Origin: Qipengyuania xiapuensis
GTDB taxonomy: Bacteria; Pseudomonadota; Alphaproteobacteria; Sphingomonadales; Sphingomonadaceae
Reading direction: 5' to 3'
NCBI RefSeq assembly: GCF_019711395.1
Contig: NZ_JAIGNL010000001.1
Coordinates: 1,116,001-1,180,000, forward strand
Length of the DNA: 64,000 nucleotides
The notes under the pieces were generated by a model, which was given only the letters and a program-made list of their open reading frames with translations, ran no database searches and was not told the DNA's origin. Made by a program: the position numbers and the translations under genes. Below, piece after piece: positions 39,323 to 47,971 of the stretch. Within the stretch, counting starts at the first letter, position 1. Each line of letters opens with the position of its first letter.

Positions 39323-40711
39323 ATGCTTGGCAGCAGGATGAGGACGGGATTTCGCGTGGCGCTTCTGGCAGGGACATGCCTCGCGGCAACGCCCGCCGCG
39401 GCGCAGGACGCGGAACTCGAGGCACGGCTGGACCGGCTCGAGACGCTGGTCATGGGCCTCATCGAACGGCTCGATGCGCAGGAAGGCCAGATGGAGGCCA
39501 ACCAGGCCGAAAGCGCTGCAGCGGCCGAGGCGGCCCTCGCCGAAACCCGGGCAATGCAAGCACGCCAGGAAGAGCTCGCCGCGCAGATCGAGGAGCCGAA
39601 AAAGCAGGAAGACAAGGGCTTCCGCGTCGGCAACACCACCGTTTCCTATGCCGGATACGTCAAGCTCGATGCGATCTCGCAGCGCACCAGCGGCGGGCAG
39701 GTCGCCTCGGGCAGCATCGTGCGCGATTTCCTCATTCCCGGCGCCATTCCGGTCGGCGGGGAAGCCTCGGGCTGGGATACCGATTTCAACGCCCGCCAGT
39801 CGCGCTTTATCTTCAAGACGTCGACCGATGTCGGTGCCGAGCACAAGCTGAACTCGCAGATCGAGCTCGATTTCATGGTCACGCCGAACGGCGACGAGCG
39901 CATTTCGAACAGCTACCAGCCGCGCCTGCGACAGGCCTTCATCACCTATGACAATTGGCTGTTCGGCCAGACCTGGTCGACCTTCCAGAATGTCGGCGCG
40001 CTGCCCGATAGTCTCGATTTCATCGGGACGACGCCGGGCACGGTCTTCGAGCGCCAGCCCATGGTCCGCTATACCAATGGCGGGCTGATGCTGGCTGTCG
40101 AACAGCCGGAAACCACGGTGACCACGCCTACGGGTGGCCGCGTGCTGGCCGGCGACGATACGCTCCCCGACTTCGTTGCCCGCTACAATCTCGGCGGGGA
40201 CTGGGGCTCGATCACGGCGGCAGGCATCCTGCGCAACCTGCGTATTACCGATGACGACTTCGGTACGGGCGAGGACAGCGCGCTCGGCTACGGCTTCAGC
40301 CTCTCGGGCAAGATCGCGCTCGGCGACAAGGACGACTTCCGCTTCATGGGCACGGTCGGCGACGGTCTTGGCCGCTACATCGGTCTCAACATCGTCAATG
40401 ACGCCGCGCTCGACGCCAACGGCGATCTCGATCCGATCTTCACCTATTCGGGTTTCGCTGCCTATCGCCACCTGTGGTCGGACAAGCTTCGCTCGAACGT
40501 GGCGGGTTCTTACTTCAAGGCGGACAACCCGGTGCTGCTGACCAGCGGCGCCGTGACCGACGAGAGCTGGAACGTGCTGGCGAATATCATCTACTCGCCG
40601 TCACGCCCGATCGATATCGGCCTGGAATACATGTATGCCGAACGCACGCTGGAGAGCGGAGAGTCCGGAAACCTGCAGAAGGTCCAGGTCTCGACCAAGT
40701 ATTCGTTCTGA
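39323..40711 (+). CDS. Outer-membrane porin, DcaP-like
   Basis: A 462-residue outer-membrane protein. It has a signal peptide (about residues 1-26, ending ATPAAAQ), a coiled-coil segment (about 27-80, EARLDRLETLVMGLIERLDAQE) and a beta-barrel ending in the canonical aromatic terminus VSTKYSF. The coiled-coil-plus-barrel layout is that of DcaP-type trimeric porins, which transport small carboxylates in Acinetobacter. Its position divergent from acs suggests a role in outer-membrane uptake of the same substrates. The ATG at 39323 follows GAGGGAGA. Confidence 0.86.
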   Translation: MLGSRMRTGFRVALLAGTCLAATPAAAQDAELEARLDRLETLVMGLIERLDAQEGQMEANQAESAAAAEAALAETRAMQARQEELAAQIEEPKKQEDKGFRVGNTTVSYAGYVKLDAISQRTSGGQVASGSIVRDFLIPGAIPVGGEASGWDTDFNARQSRFIFKTSTDVGAEHKLNSQIELDFMVTPNGDERISNSYQPRLRQAFITYDNWLFGQTWSTFQNVGALPDSLDFIGTTPGTVFERQPMVRYTNGGLMLAVEQPETTVTTPTGGRVLAGDDTLPDFVARYNLGGDWGSITAAGILRNLRITDDDFGTGEDSALGYGFSLSGKIALGDKDDFRFMGTVGDGLGRYIGLNIVNDAALDANGDLDPIFTYSGFAAYRHLWSDKLRSNVAGSYFKADNPVLLTSGAVTDESWNVLANIIYSPSRPIDIGLEYMYAERTLESGESGNLQKVQVSTKYSF

Positions 40712-40730
40712 TTGCCGGACGGACAAGGAA

Positions 40731-40770
40731 AACGCCGCGGAAGGGGAGGACCTTCCGCGGCGTTCTCTTT
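40731..40770. terminator. Bidirectional terminator between porin and ompW
   Basis: AACGCCGCGGAAGG (40731-40744) and CCTTCCGCGGCGTT (40751-40764) form a perfect 14-bp stem with a GGAGGA loop. CTCTTTT follows on the plus strand, and a purine run (GGAAAA) precedes it for the other strand. It serves two convergent genes. Confidence 0.92.
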
Positions 40771-40782
40771 TGATCGCCGAGC

Positions 40783-41451
40783 TTAGAAGCGGTAGCTGAT
40801 ACCGCCGCTGAGGACCCAGGGATCGATCTTGTGCTCGGTCTCGATGGCCAGCGTGTTGCCAGCGAACCACTGCGCGGTGAGATCGATAAAGTAGCGTTTC
40901 GCATCGAGCGTCAGGCCGAAACCGTCCTCGCCGAGCGGAACGTCGACACCTGCCTGCAGGGCAAAACCGAATTCATTGTCGAAATTGAAGTCGGTGACGC
41001 CGAGCGGGAGGGTGGCAGCGCCCGGCTGTTCGTCGAAGATCAGCCAGTAGGTGGGGCCGGCACCGACATAGGGCTTCACGCCGCCGAGGTCGAAATGCGC
41101 CTTGGCGGTGATCGTTGCTGGCACGATCTTCGCATCGGCGACGAGTTCGGCACCGGGAAGTCCGGCAACGCCGTCGACATCGTGCTGCGTGACACCGGCG
41201 ATCGTCTCGACCGAGAAGTTGTCGGTGAAGAAATACTCGATGGCGATGGTCGGCACGACGTTGTCGTTGGCTTCCGTCTGCGTACCGGCAGGCAGGCCGA
41301 CGATGTCGACGTTCACGGTGTCGATCTTGCCGTCGGGCAGGACGGCCGTCGCCAGAAGCTTGACCTGCACCTCGCCTTCTTCGGCAAGGGCCTGGGTCGG
41401 AAAGGCGCCGACAGCAATGGCTGCAGCGCCAAGTGCAAGCATGTGTTTCAT
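40783..41451 (-). CDS. ompW: OmpW family outer membrane protein
   Basis: A 222-residue eight-stranded barrel. A signal peptide (about residues 1-23, ending TQALA) precedes the barrel, and the C-terminal sequence GGISYRF ends in aromatic Phe. GGVKPYVGAGPTYWLIF and TDNFSVETIAGV are OmpW hallmarks. OmpW transports small hydrophobic molecules and is regulated by oxygen in enterobacteria. The nearest FNR box (41544-41557) is about 100 nt upstream of this gene, so co-regulation is plausible. Confidence 0.9.
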   Translation of the reverse strand: MKHMLALGAAAIAVGAFPTQALAEEGEVQVKLLATAVLPDGKIDTVNVDIVGLPAGTQTEANDNVVPTIAIEYFFTDNFSVETIAGVTQHDVDGVAGLPGAELVADAKIVPATITAKAHFDLGGVKPYVGAGPTYWLIFDEQPGAATLPLGVTDFNFDNEFGFALQAGVDVPLGEDGFGLTLDAKRYFIDLTAQWFAGNTLAIETEHKIDPWVLSGGISYRF

Positions 41452-41543
41452 TGTATCAATCCCGGCACCGCAGCGGCTGCCCCTTGCAGCCCAGGTTGTT
41501 ACGGTGCTCGCCGCCCAACTGCCCGCTCGGCAAGCGAAGGTCC

Positions 41544-41557
41544 TTGATCGAAATCAA
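41544..41557. promoter_or_regulatory. Perfect FNR/FixK box upstream of the Crp/Fnr gene
   Basis: TTGATCGAAATCAA matches the consensus TTGAT-N4-ATCAA exactly. Its centre is 41.5 nt before the ATG at 41592, the canonical class II activator distance if transcription starts at the ATG. It may also serve ompW on the other strand. Confidence 0.85.
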
Positions 41558-41591
41558 TGCGCCGCAACTTCGCGAGAGTCATGAAGCGCGC

Positions 41592-42293
41592 ATGATGACC
41601 TTTCCCGAACAGTTCGAGCGTTTCGCCCGGATACACCTGCCCGCCAATCTCAGCGATGCGGCTATATTGCGCTTCCAGGCGCTGGGTCGCGCGGCTGCGG
41701 TAGGCAGGGAAGAGGCACTCGCGCTCAACCTTCATGCCGACCATCTCGTGTTCGTCTGCTCGGGCGCGACAAAGCTCGTCGCCCATGCTTCGGACCGACG
41801 CGACCAGGTGGTGGGATTCCACTTCCCCGACGAGCTGGTGGTCGTGCCCGCACGCGCCGAACACTCCTATACGCTGGAGGCGGTACGCCCGAGCGAACTG
41901 CTGGTTTTCGACTATCGCGACTTCACCGAGCTTGCGCGCAGCGATCCGGCAGTGCTTCGCAGCCTGCTCGAATGCGCCCGTGGCTCCTTGTCGCGCAGCC
42001 GCGAGAAGTCGCTCGCGCTTGGCCGCAAGACCGCGACAGAGCGGCTCGCGGGCTTTCTTGTCGCGATGGCGGTGCGCATCGGTTCGATGCGCGACGGGAC
42101 GCTCTCGATCGATCTGCCGATGTCGCGCCGTGACATCGCCGACAGCCTCGGGCTTACCATCGAGACCGTCAGCCGTCAGTTCAGCGTACTACGCGAGCTT
42201 GGCCTGCTTGAAACCACCGGCAAGGCGGGCGTGCGCATTCCCGATCTGCGAGCGCTCGAGGCGCGCGCGGGCTACCTCACCGAAGCTGCCTGA
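41592..42293 (+). CDS. Crp/Fnr family regulator, FixK-like
   Basis: A 233-residue regulator with a cyclic-nucleotide-binding-like beta roll (about residues 20-125), a long dimer helix, and a winged HTH (about 165-215). The recognition helix contains IETVSRQF, with the Glu, Ser and Arg that read TTGAT-type half-sites in FNR and FixK. The N-terminal cysteine cluster that binds the 4Fe-4S centre in FNR is absent; the only cysteines are in FVCSG and LLECAR. It is therefore FixK-like and probably does not sense oxygen directly. A second ATG at 41595 is possible. Boxes flank it on both sides. Confidence 0.85.
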   Translation: MMTFPEQFERFARIHLPANLSDAAILRFQALGRAAAVGREEALALNLHADHLVFVCSGATKLVAHASDRRDQVVGFHFPDELVVVPARAEHSYTLEAVRPSELLVFDYRDFTELARSDPAVLRSLLECARGSLSRSREKSLALGRKTATERLAGFLVAMAVRIGSMRDGTLSIDLPMSRRDIADSLGLTIETVSRQFSVLRELGLLETTGKAGVRIPDLRALEARAGYLTEAA

Positions 42294-42306
42294 CAATTTC
42301 GCCAAT

Positions 42307-42320
42307 TTGACGTGGATCAA
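42307..42320. promoter_or_regulatory. FNR/FixK box upstream of ccoN
   Basis: TTGACGTGGATCAA differs from TTGAT-N4-ATCAA by one base. Its centre is 57.5 nt before the ccoN ATG; a class II start at about 42355 would leave a 16-nt leader that carries GGAG (42361-42364). Confidence 0.8.
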
Positions 42321-42370
42321 AGTGCGCTCGCGCGCGCGCCGCTACCGAGTGGCAAACGACGGAGAATTCA

Positions 42371-44038
42371 ATGCAAGCTGAAACGACGCTGGGCAGGGCA
42401 GGTCTGTGGTTTCTCGTCGCGCTCGCCGCGATGGCCGCAATGCTGGGGGCTAAGGATAGCGGTTTCGCCGCACACGCGCTGATCGTCGCGATCATCGCCT
42501 TCGGCTTATTGATCGTATCGGTGGCCCGGTTCGATCCGGCAGCATCGCTGAGCGGTTTCTTCAAGATCCCGCAGGAAGCGACACGCTATGATGACGACCC
42601 GGTGCGCTGGGCGGTTCTCGCAACGCTATTCTGGGGGCTCGCGGGCTTCCTCGCCGGTCTCTTCATCGCCCTGCAGCTCGTCTTTCCCGAACTGAATCTC
42701 GAGCCCTATCTCAACTTCGGGCGTGTGCGTCCTCTCCACACAAGCGCAGTGATCTTCGCCTTCGGGGGCAACGCCCTGATCGCGACCAGCTTCTATGTCG
42801 TGCAGCGCACCTGCCGCGCGCGGCTCGCCTTGCCCGGAATGGCCCGCTTCGTGTTCTGGGGCTACCAGGTGTTCATCGTCCTGGCCGCGACCGGCTACCT
42901 GCTCGGTATCACGCAGTCGAAGGAATATGCCGAGCCGGAATGGTACGTCGACCTGTGGCTGACGATCGTCTGGGTCTGCTACCTCCTCGTCTTCGTCGCC
43001 ACGATCATGCGCCGCAAGGAGCCGCATATCTACGTGGCGAACTGGTTCTTCCTCGCCTTCATCGTGACGGTCGCCATGCTGCACGTGGTCAACAACCTCG
43101 CCATGCCGGTGAGCCTGCTCGGCGCGCGCAGCTATTCGCTCTTCGCCGGCGTGCAGGACGCGCTGACCCAGTGGTGGTACGGCCATAACGCGGTCGGCTT
43201 CTTCCTGACCGCGGGCTTCCTCGCGATGATGTACTACTTCGTGCCGAAGCAGGCCGAGCGTCCGGTCTATTCCTACCGCCTGTCGATCATCCACTTCTGG
43301 TCGCTGATCTTCCTCTACATCTGGGCAGGACCGCACCACCTCCACTACACCGCACTGCCCGACTGGGCACAGACGCTCGGCATGGTGTTCTCGATCATGC
43401 TGTGGATGCCCAGCTGGGGCGGCATGATCAACGGTCTGATGACGCTCAACGGCGCATGGGACAAGGTCCGCACCGACCCGATCATCCGCATGATGGTCAT
43501 GGCGCTCGCCTTCTACGGCATGAGCACCTTCGAAGGCCCGATGATGAGCATCAAGGCCGTAAACTCGCTCTCGCACTACACCGACTGGACGATCGGCCAC
43601 GTGCACTCGGGCGCGCTCGGCTGGAACGGCATGATCACATTCGCCTGCGTTTACTACCTCGTGCCGCGCCTGTGGAAGCGCAAGCGCCTCTATTCGCTGC
43701 GCATGATCAACTGGCACTTCTGGCTCGCGACGCTGGGCATCGTCTTCTACGCCGCCAGCATGTGGGTGGCAGGCATCACCCAGGGCCTGATGTGGCGCGA
43801 ATACGGTGCCGACGGCTACCTGGTGAACAGCTTTGCCGACACGGTCGCAGCGCTCCAGCCGATGTACCTGATGCGTGCCTTTGGCGGCTTCCTCTACCTC
43901 TCGGGCTTCCTGATCATGCTCTACAACGTCTGGCAGACGCTCGCCGGCCGCCTGCGTGACGAAGCGCCGATGACCGAGACCCCGCATGACGAAGAGGCCG
44001 ACCGGCCCGTCCCTCCCACCGCCGTACCGGCCGAATAA
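42371..44038 (+). CDS. ccoN: cbb3-type cytochrome c oxidase subunit I
   Basis: This 555-residue subunit holds the catalytic site: heme b, heme b3 and CuB. About twelve to fourteen helices are seen, with conserved His segments [55 protein letters not shown] and [16 protein letters not shown]. The His-Tyr crosslink of cbb3 enzymes is expected in helix VII. High oxygen affinity is the family property. It is first of ccoNOQP and has a clear ribosome-binding site six bases before its ATG. Confidence 0.97.
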   Translation: MQAETTLGRAGLWFLVALAAMAAMLGAKDSGFAAHALIVAIIAFGLLIVSVARFDPAASLSGFFKIPQEATRYDDDPVRWAVLATLFWGLAGFLAGLFIALQLVFPELNLEPYLNFGRVRPLHTSAVIFAFGGNALIATSFYVVQRTCRARLALPGMARFVFWGYQVFIVLAATGYLLGITQSKEYAEPEWYVDLWLTIVWVCYLLVFVATIMRRKEPHIYVANWFFLAFIVTVAMLHVVNNLAMPVSLLGARSYSLFAGVQDALTQWWYGHNAVGFFLTAGFLAMMYYFVPKQAERPVYSYRLSIIHFWSLIFLYIWAGPHHLHYTALPDWAQTLGMVFSIMLWMPSWGGMINGLMTLNGAWDKVRTDPIIRMMVMALAFYGMSTFEGPMMSIKAVNSLSHYTDWTIGHVHSGALGWNGMITFACVYYLVPRLWKRKRLYSLRMINWHFWLATLGIVFYAASMWVAGITQGLMWREYGADGYLVNSFADTVAALQPMYLMRAFGGFLYLSGFLIMLYNVWQTLAGRLRDEAPMTETPHDEEADRPVPPTAVPAE

Positions 44039-44053
44039 GGGAGCCAGGAGACC

Positions 44054-44863
44054 ATGACCGACAAACCCGAAGAAGCGATCTCGGCACCTCCCCTCTCGCA
44101 GGAACCGCCCGATGTCGAAGCAACAGCCAAGGGCCACAAGCGGCTCGAGCGCAACGTCACGCTGTTGGCAGTCGCGACGTTCCTGACCGTCACAATCGGC
44201 GGGATCGTGGAGATCGCGCCGCTGTTCTGGATCGACAATACCGTCGAGAAGGTGGACGGGATGCGCCCCTATACCCCGCTCGAGCTGGCAGGGCGCGACA
44301 TCTACATCCGCGAGGGTTGCTACACCTGCCACAGCCAGATGATCCGCCCGTTCAAGGACGAGGTCGAACGCTACGGCCACTACAGCCTCGCCGCCGAGAG
44401 CATGTACGACCACCCCTTCCAGTGGGGATCCAAGCGGACCGGTCCCGACCTTGCACGCGTTGGCGGTCGCTATTCGGACGAATGGCACGTCCAGCATCTC
44501 GTCAACCCGCAGGATGTCGTGCCTGAAAGCATCATGCCGCAATACGGCTTCCTCGCCGAAGCGGACCTCGAGGTTGCCGATCCGGCTGCGAACCTGACGG
44601 CACTACGCCGCGTGGGTGTCCCCTATACGGACGAGCAGATCGAGAATGCCGAGAGCGATCTTGCGCTGCAGGCCGATAGCTTCGGCGACGCGGAGGCACT
44701 CGCCAGCCGCTATCCCAAGTCGCAGGTCCGCGATTACGACGGTGATCCCTCGCGCCTGACCGAGATGGATGCGCTCGTCGCCTATCTCCAGATGCTCGGC
44801 ACGCTGGTCGATGTCGAAAGCGCCGCGGCGCAGGAAGAACTCACCAACGAGAAGGGGCGCTGA
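44054..44863 (+). CDS. ccoO: cbb3-type cytochrome c oxidase subunit II (monoheme)
   Basis: A 269-residue membrane-anchored cytochrome c. The anchor helix is at about residues 38-58. The single heme c motif is CYTCH (about residues 93-97), in [19 protein letters not shown]. The distal Met is probably in the ESIMPQYGF stretch. It passes electrons from CcoP to CcoN. GGAGCCAGGAG precedes the ATG. Confidence 0.96.
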   Translation: MTDKPEEAISAPPLSQEPPDVEATAKGHKRLERNVTLLAVATFLTVTIGGIVEIAPLFWIDNTVEKVDGMRPYTPLELAGRDIYIREGCYTCHSQMIRPFKDEVERYGHYSLAAESMYDHPFQWGSKRTGPDLARVGGRYSDEWHVQHLVNPQDVVPESIMPQYGFLAEADLEVADPAANLTALRRVGVPYTDEQIENAESDLALQADSFGDAEALASRYPKSQVRDYDGDPSRLTEMDALVAYLQMLGTLVDVESAAAQEELTNEKGR

Positions 44864-44865
44864 CC

Positions 44866-45024
44866 ATGTACGAAATGCTGCGCCACTTCGCCGACAGCTA
44901 CTTCCTGATCGTGATGCTGATCCTGTTCATCGGCCTGAGTGCGTGGCCGTTCCGTCCGGGAGCGCGCGAGCACAACCACAATGCAGCCCATTCGATTTTC
45001 GAGGACAAGACCGATGGCGAATGA
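44866..45024 (+). CDS. ccoQ: cbb3-type cytochrome c oxidase small subunit CcoQ
   Basis: A 52-residue single-helix protein (MYEMLRHFADSYFLIVMLIL at the start, helix about residues 10-30). Position between ccoO and ccoP and the C-terminal FRPGAREHNHNAAHSIF fit CcoQ, which stabilises the CcoP-CcoNO interaction. Its last 11 bases overlap the ccoP start. Confidence 0.9.
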   Translation: MYEMLRHFADSYFLIVMLILFIGLSAWPFRPGAREHNHNAAHSIFEDKTDGE

Positions 45025-45955
45025 CGAAAAGCGCATCGACCAGCCGACCGGCACCGAGTTCGTCGGCCACGAGTGGGACGGGATCGAGGAGCTCGATACA
45101 CCGCTACCGCGTTGGTGGCTCTGGACCTTCTACCTGACGGTCATCTGGGGCCTTGGCTACACGATCGCCTATCCGGCGTGGCCGATGCTCTCGAGCGCGA
45201 CCGAAGGCCTGCTGGGCTGGACGAGCCGCGGCCAGCTGGCAGAGGAAATGAGCGTCGCTGACCAGGCACGTGTCTCGGTGGGCGAGCGTCTTGCCGCGAC
45301 CGATGTCGAGAAGCTGCTCGCCAATCCCGAACTGATGCAGCAGGCGACCGCCGGTGGCGGAGCCGCCTTCCGCGTCCATTGCACCCAGTGTCACGGCTCT
45401 GGTGCCGGCGGCAACCAGGAGCTGGGCTATCCGAACCTGAACGACGACGACTGGCTGTGGGGCGGATCTCTCACCGCGATCGAATATTCGATCTCCAACG
45501 GTATCCGCCAGCCGGACGCCGACCGGAGGCAGGGCGCAATGCCGTCCTTCGATGGCGCGTTCGACAGCGCCCAGATGAGCGCGCTCGTATCGCACGTCCG
45601 GTCGCTGAGCGGCCTTGAAGCCGCCAACTCGGCGGGCGCGCAGCTCTATTCCGAGAATTGTAGCGTCTGCCATGGCAATGCCGGACAGGGTGATCGCACC
45701 GTTGGCGCGCCGCGCCTCGACGACGCGATCTGGCTACGCGGGAGCAGCCCCGAGGCAGTTCGCGCCCAGATCCTGAATCCCAAGCTGGGCGTGATGCCGG
45801 CATTCGGCGACAGGCTCGACCCGGTCACGATCAAGATGCTGACGGCCTACGTCCATACGCGCGGTGGCGGCGAGGACGAGGTTATCGCGGACGAAACGAG
45901 TGCCGAGACCGTGACTGCCGAAAGCGCCGTGGACGGAGCAAATGAGCAACCCTGA
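45014..45955 (+). CDS. ccoP: cbb3-type cytochrome c oxidase subunit III (diheme)
   Basis: A 313-residue membrane-anchored diheme cytochrome c. The N-terminal HEWDGIEELDTPLPRWWLW is a CcoP signature, and the anchor helix is near residues 38-58. The two heme c motifs are CTQCH (about 122-126) and CSVCH (about 215-219). It accepts electrons from periplasmic donors. It starts inside ccoQ and overlaps ccoG by 14 bases. Confidence 0.96.
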   Translation: MANDEKRIDQPTGTEFVGHEWDGIEELDTPLPRWWLWTFYLTVIWGLGYTIAYPAWPMLSSATEGLLGWTSRGQLAEEMSVADQARVSVGERLAATDVEKLLANPELMQQATAGGGAAFRVHCTQCHGSGAGGNQELGYPNLNDDDWLWGGSLTAIEYSISNGIRQPDADRRQGAMPSFDGAFDSAQMSALVSHVRSLSGLEAANSAGAQLYSENCSVCHGNAGQGDRTVGAPRLDDAIWLRGSSPEAVRAQILNPKLGVMPAFGDRLDPVTIKMLTAYVHTRGGGEDEVIADETSAETVTAESAVDGANEQP

Positions 45956-47528
45956 CGACCCGGAAGGCAAATCCGGCCGCGACTGGTCGGTTGTCGTCGA
46001 GGACGGCGTTGCCAAGACCAATGAACCGGTCAGCAGCGCCGTCGCCTCGCCGGAGGCTGCGACGCGGCGGCACGAACCGCACGAGCCGCCGCGCCAGAAC
46101 GTGCCGGAGAAGCTCTACGAAGCGCGCAAGGCGGTGCACAACAAGCGCATCGACGGACCGTTCCGCCGCTTCAAGTGGCTGGTCATGCTGGTCACGCTGG
46201 CGATCTACTACGGTACGCCGTGGATACGCTGGGACCGCGGTCCCTACGCGCCCGACCAGGCGGTCCTCGTCGATCTGGCCAACCGCCGCTTCTACATGTT
46301 CGGCATCGAGATCTGGCCGCACGAATTCTATTTCGTAGCCGGCCTGCTCATCATGGCAGGGATCGGCCTGTTCCTCGTGACGAGCGCGGTGGGCCGCGCC
46401 TGGTGCGGCTATTCCTGCCCCCAGACCGTCTGGACCGATGTCTTCCAGCACGTCGACCGTTTCGTCGACGGCGATCGCAACGCCCGCATGCGGCTCGATG
46501 CCGCTCCCTGGACCTGGGGCAAGGTGGCCAAGCGCGGTCTCAAGTGGTCGATCTATCTCTTCATCGGTTTCTGGACCGGCGGCGCATGGATCATGTATTT
46601 CGCCGATGCGCCGACGCTGGTTCACGATTTCTGGCGCGGCGAGGCAGCGCCCGTCGCCTACATCACGGTCGCGATCCTCACACTGACCACCGTTGTCCTC
46701 GGCGGATTCATGCGCGAGCAGGTGTGCATCTACATGTGCCCCTGGCCGCGCATCCAGACCGCGATGATGGACGAGAAGTCGCTGCTGGTGACCTACAAGG
46801 ACTGGCGCGGTGAACCTCGGGGAAGCATCAAGAAGGCGAAGAAGAACCCGGAAAGCTACGGCGACTGCATCGATTGCACCGAGTGCGTGCAGGTCTGCCC
46901 GACGGGGATCGACATTCGCGAAGGGCCCCAGATCGGGTGCATCACCTGCGGCCTGTGCATCGATGCCTGCGACCGGGTGATGGCGCAGATCGACCGTCCG
47001 CGCGGGCTCATCGACTATGCAACGCTCGAGGATTGCGACCGTGAGGCTGCAGGAGGCGAGGCAAAACCCGCGTGGAAGGCACTGCTGCGCCCGCGCACGC
47101 TCGTCTATCTCGGTGTCTGGTCGGCCGTGGGCCTCGCCCTGCTTTTCGCATTGGGGACGCGTAGTCATCTCGACCTCACGATCGCGCAAGACCGCAACCC
47201 GCCCTTCATGCTGATGAGCGACGGCTCGGTGCGCAACTCCTACACGCTGCGGCTGCGCAACATGTCCAGCACACCGCGCGAAATGTCGGTTACGCTCGAA
47301 GAGCTCGACGGCGGGGTGTTCTGGACCGACGGTATTCGCCGCGATGCAGCCGCGCGCAGCCAGACCTTCACGGTCCCCGCAGACCAGACACGCAGCGTGC
47401 GCGCCTATGTCGTCGCGCCGCGTGGCACCGCCCAGCAGGAATTCGCATTCGTCCTTTCCACCGAGGACGAGCGCCCCGAGACGGACAGGGGCACGATACG
47501 ATTTAGCGCTCCGGAGGAGGACCGATGA
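45942..47528 (+). CDS. ccoG: cbb3 oxidase assembly protein CcoG (FixG)
   Basis: A 528-residue membrane iron-sulfur protein needed for cbb3 assembly and copper handling. Several helices lie between about residues 85 and 245. Two ferredoxin-type clusters follow: CIDCTECVQVC (about 308-318) and CITCGLCIDAC (about 328-338). A C-terminal Ig-like periplasmic domain completes it. Characterised CcoG reduces Cu(II) for delivery to CuB. It overlaps ccoP and the fixH start. Confidence 0.95.
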   Translation: MSNPDDPEGKSGRDWSVVVEDGVAKTNEPVSSAVASPEAATRRHEPHEPPRQNVPEKLYEARKAVHNKRIDGPFRRFKWLVMLVTLAIYYGTPWIRWDRGPYAPDQAVLVDLANRRFYMFGIEIWPHEFYFVAGLLIMAGIGLFLVTSAVGRAWCGYSCPQTVWTDVFQHVDRFVDGDRNARMRLDAAPWTWGKVAKRGLKWSIYLFIGFWTGGAWIMYFADAPTLVHDFWRGEAAPVAYITVAILTLTTVVLGGFMREQVCIYMCPWPRIQTAMMDEKSLLVTYKDWRGEPRGSIKKAKKNPESYGDCIDCTECVQVCPTGIDIREGPQIGCITCGLCIDACDRVMAQIDRPRGLIDYATLEDCDREAAGGEAKPAWKALLRPRTLVYLGVWSAVGLALLFALGTRSHLDLTIAQDRNPPFMLMSDGSVRNSYTLRLRNMSSTPREMSVTLEELDGGVFWTDGIRRDAAARSQTFTVPADQTRSVRAYVVAPRGTAQQEFAFVLSTEDERPETDRGTIRFSAPEEDR

Positions 47529-47971
47529 GAAAGCCTTTCAGCGGATGGCACATGACCGGCGTGCTGGTCGGCGGCTTCGGCATCGTTGTTGCCGTGAATT
47601 TCTTCATGGCGAGCCAGGCAGTCGGTAGTTTCGGCGGCGTGGTGGTCGAAAATTCCTATGTCGCCAGCCAGAACTTCAACACCTGGCTTGCCGCTGCGGA
47701 GGAGGCCAACGAGCTCGGCTGGACCGCCGAGATCGCCCGAAGCGGTGACGGACGGCTCGAAGTCCGCACGCAAGGTACGCCCGAAGGTGTGACGGCAATC
47801 GCGGAGCTTCGCCATCCCCTCGGTCGCTCCGAGCCGCTTCGCTGGGAGCTCGATTCCGCCGAGGGCGATCGTTTCCTGAGTGAAGAGACGCTTCCCGAAG
47901 GCCGGTGGCTGGTGCGGCTGATCCTCGCCGAAGGCGAACGCGAATACCGCATCGAGAGGCCGCTGGGGTGA
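47525..47971 (+). CDS. FixH family protein (CcoH)
   Basis: A 148-residue protein with one N-terminal helix (about residues 10-30) and a periplasmic domain. The N-terminal region and the segment NSYVASQNFNTWLAAAEE match FixH/CcoH, a late-assembly factor for cbb3 oxidase. It overlaps ccoG and ccoI by four bases each. Confidence 0.87.
   Translation: MRKPFSGWHMTGVLVGGFGIVVAVNFFMASQAVGSFGGVVVENSYVASQNFNTWLAAAEEANELGWTAEIARSGDGRLEVRTQGTPEGVTAIAELRHPLGRSEPLRWELDSAEGDRFLSEETLPEGRWLVRLILAEGEREYRIERPLG

Noticed and set aside
42626..44542. 638-codon open frame antisense to ccoN/ccoO
   Set aside because: Composition artefact of a GC-rich coding strand; the sense genes are unmistakable.
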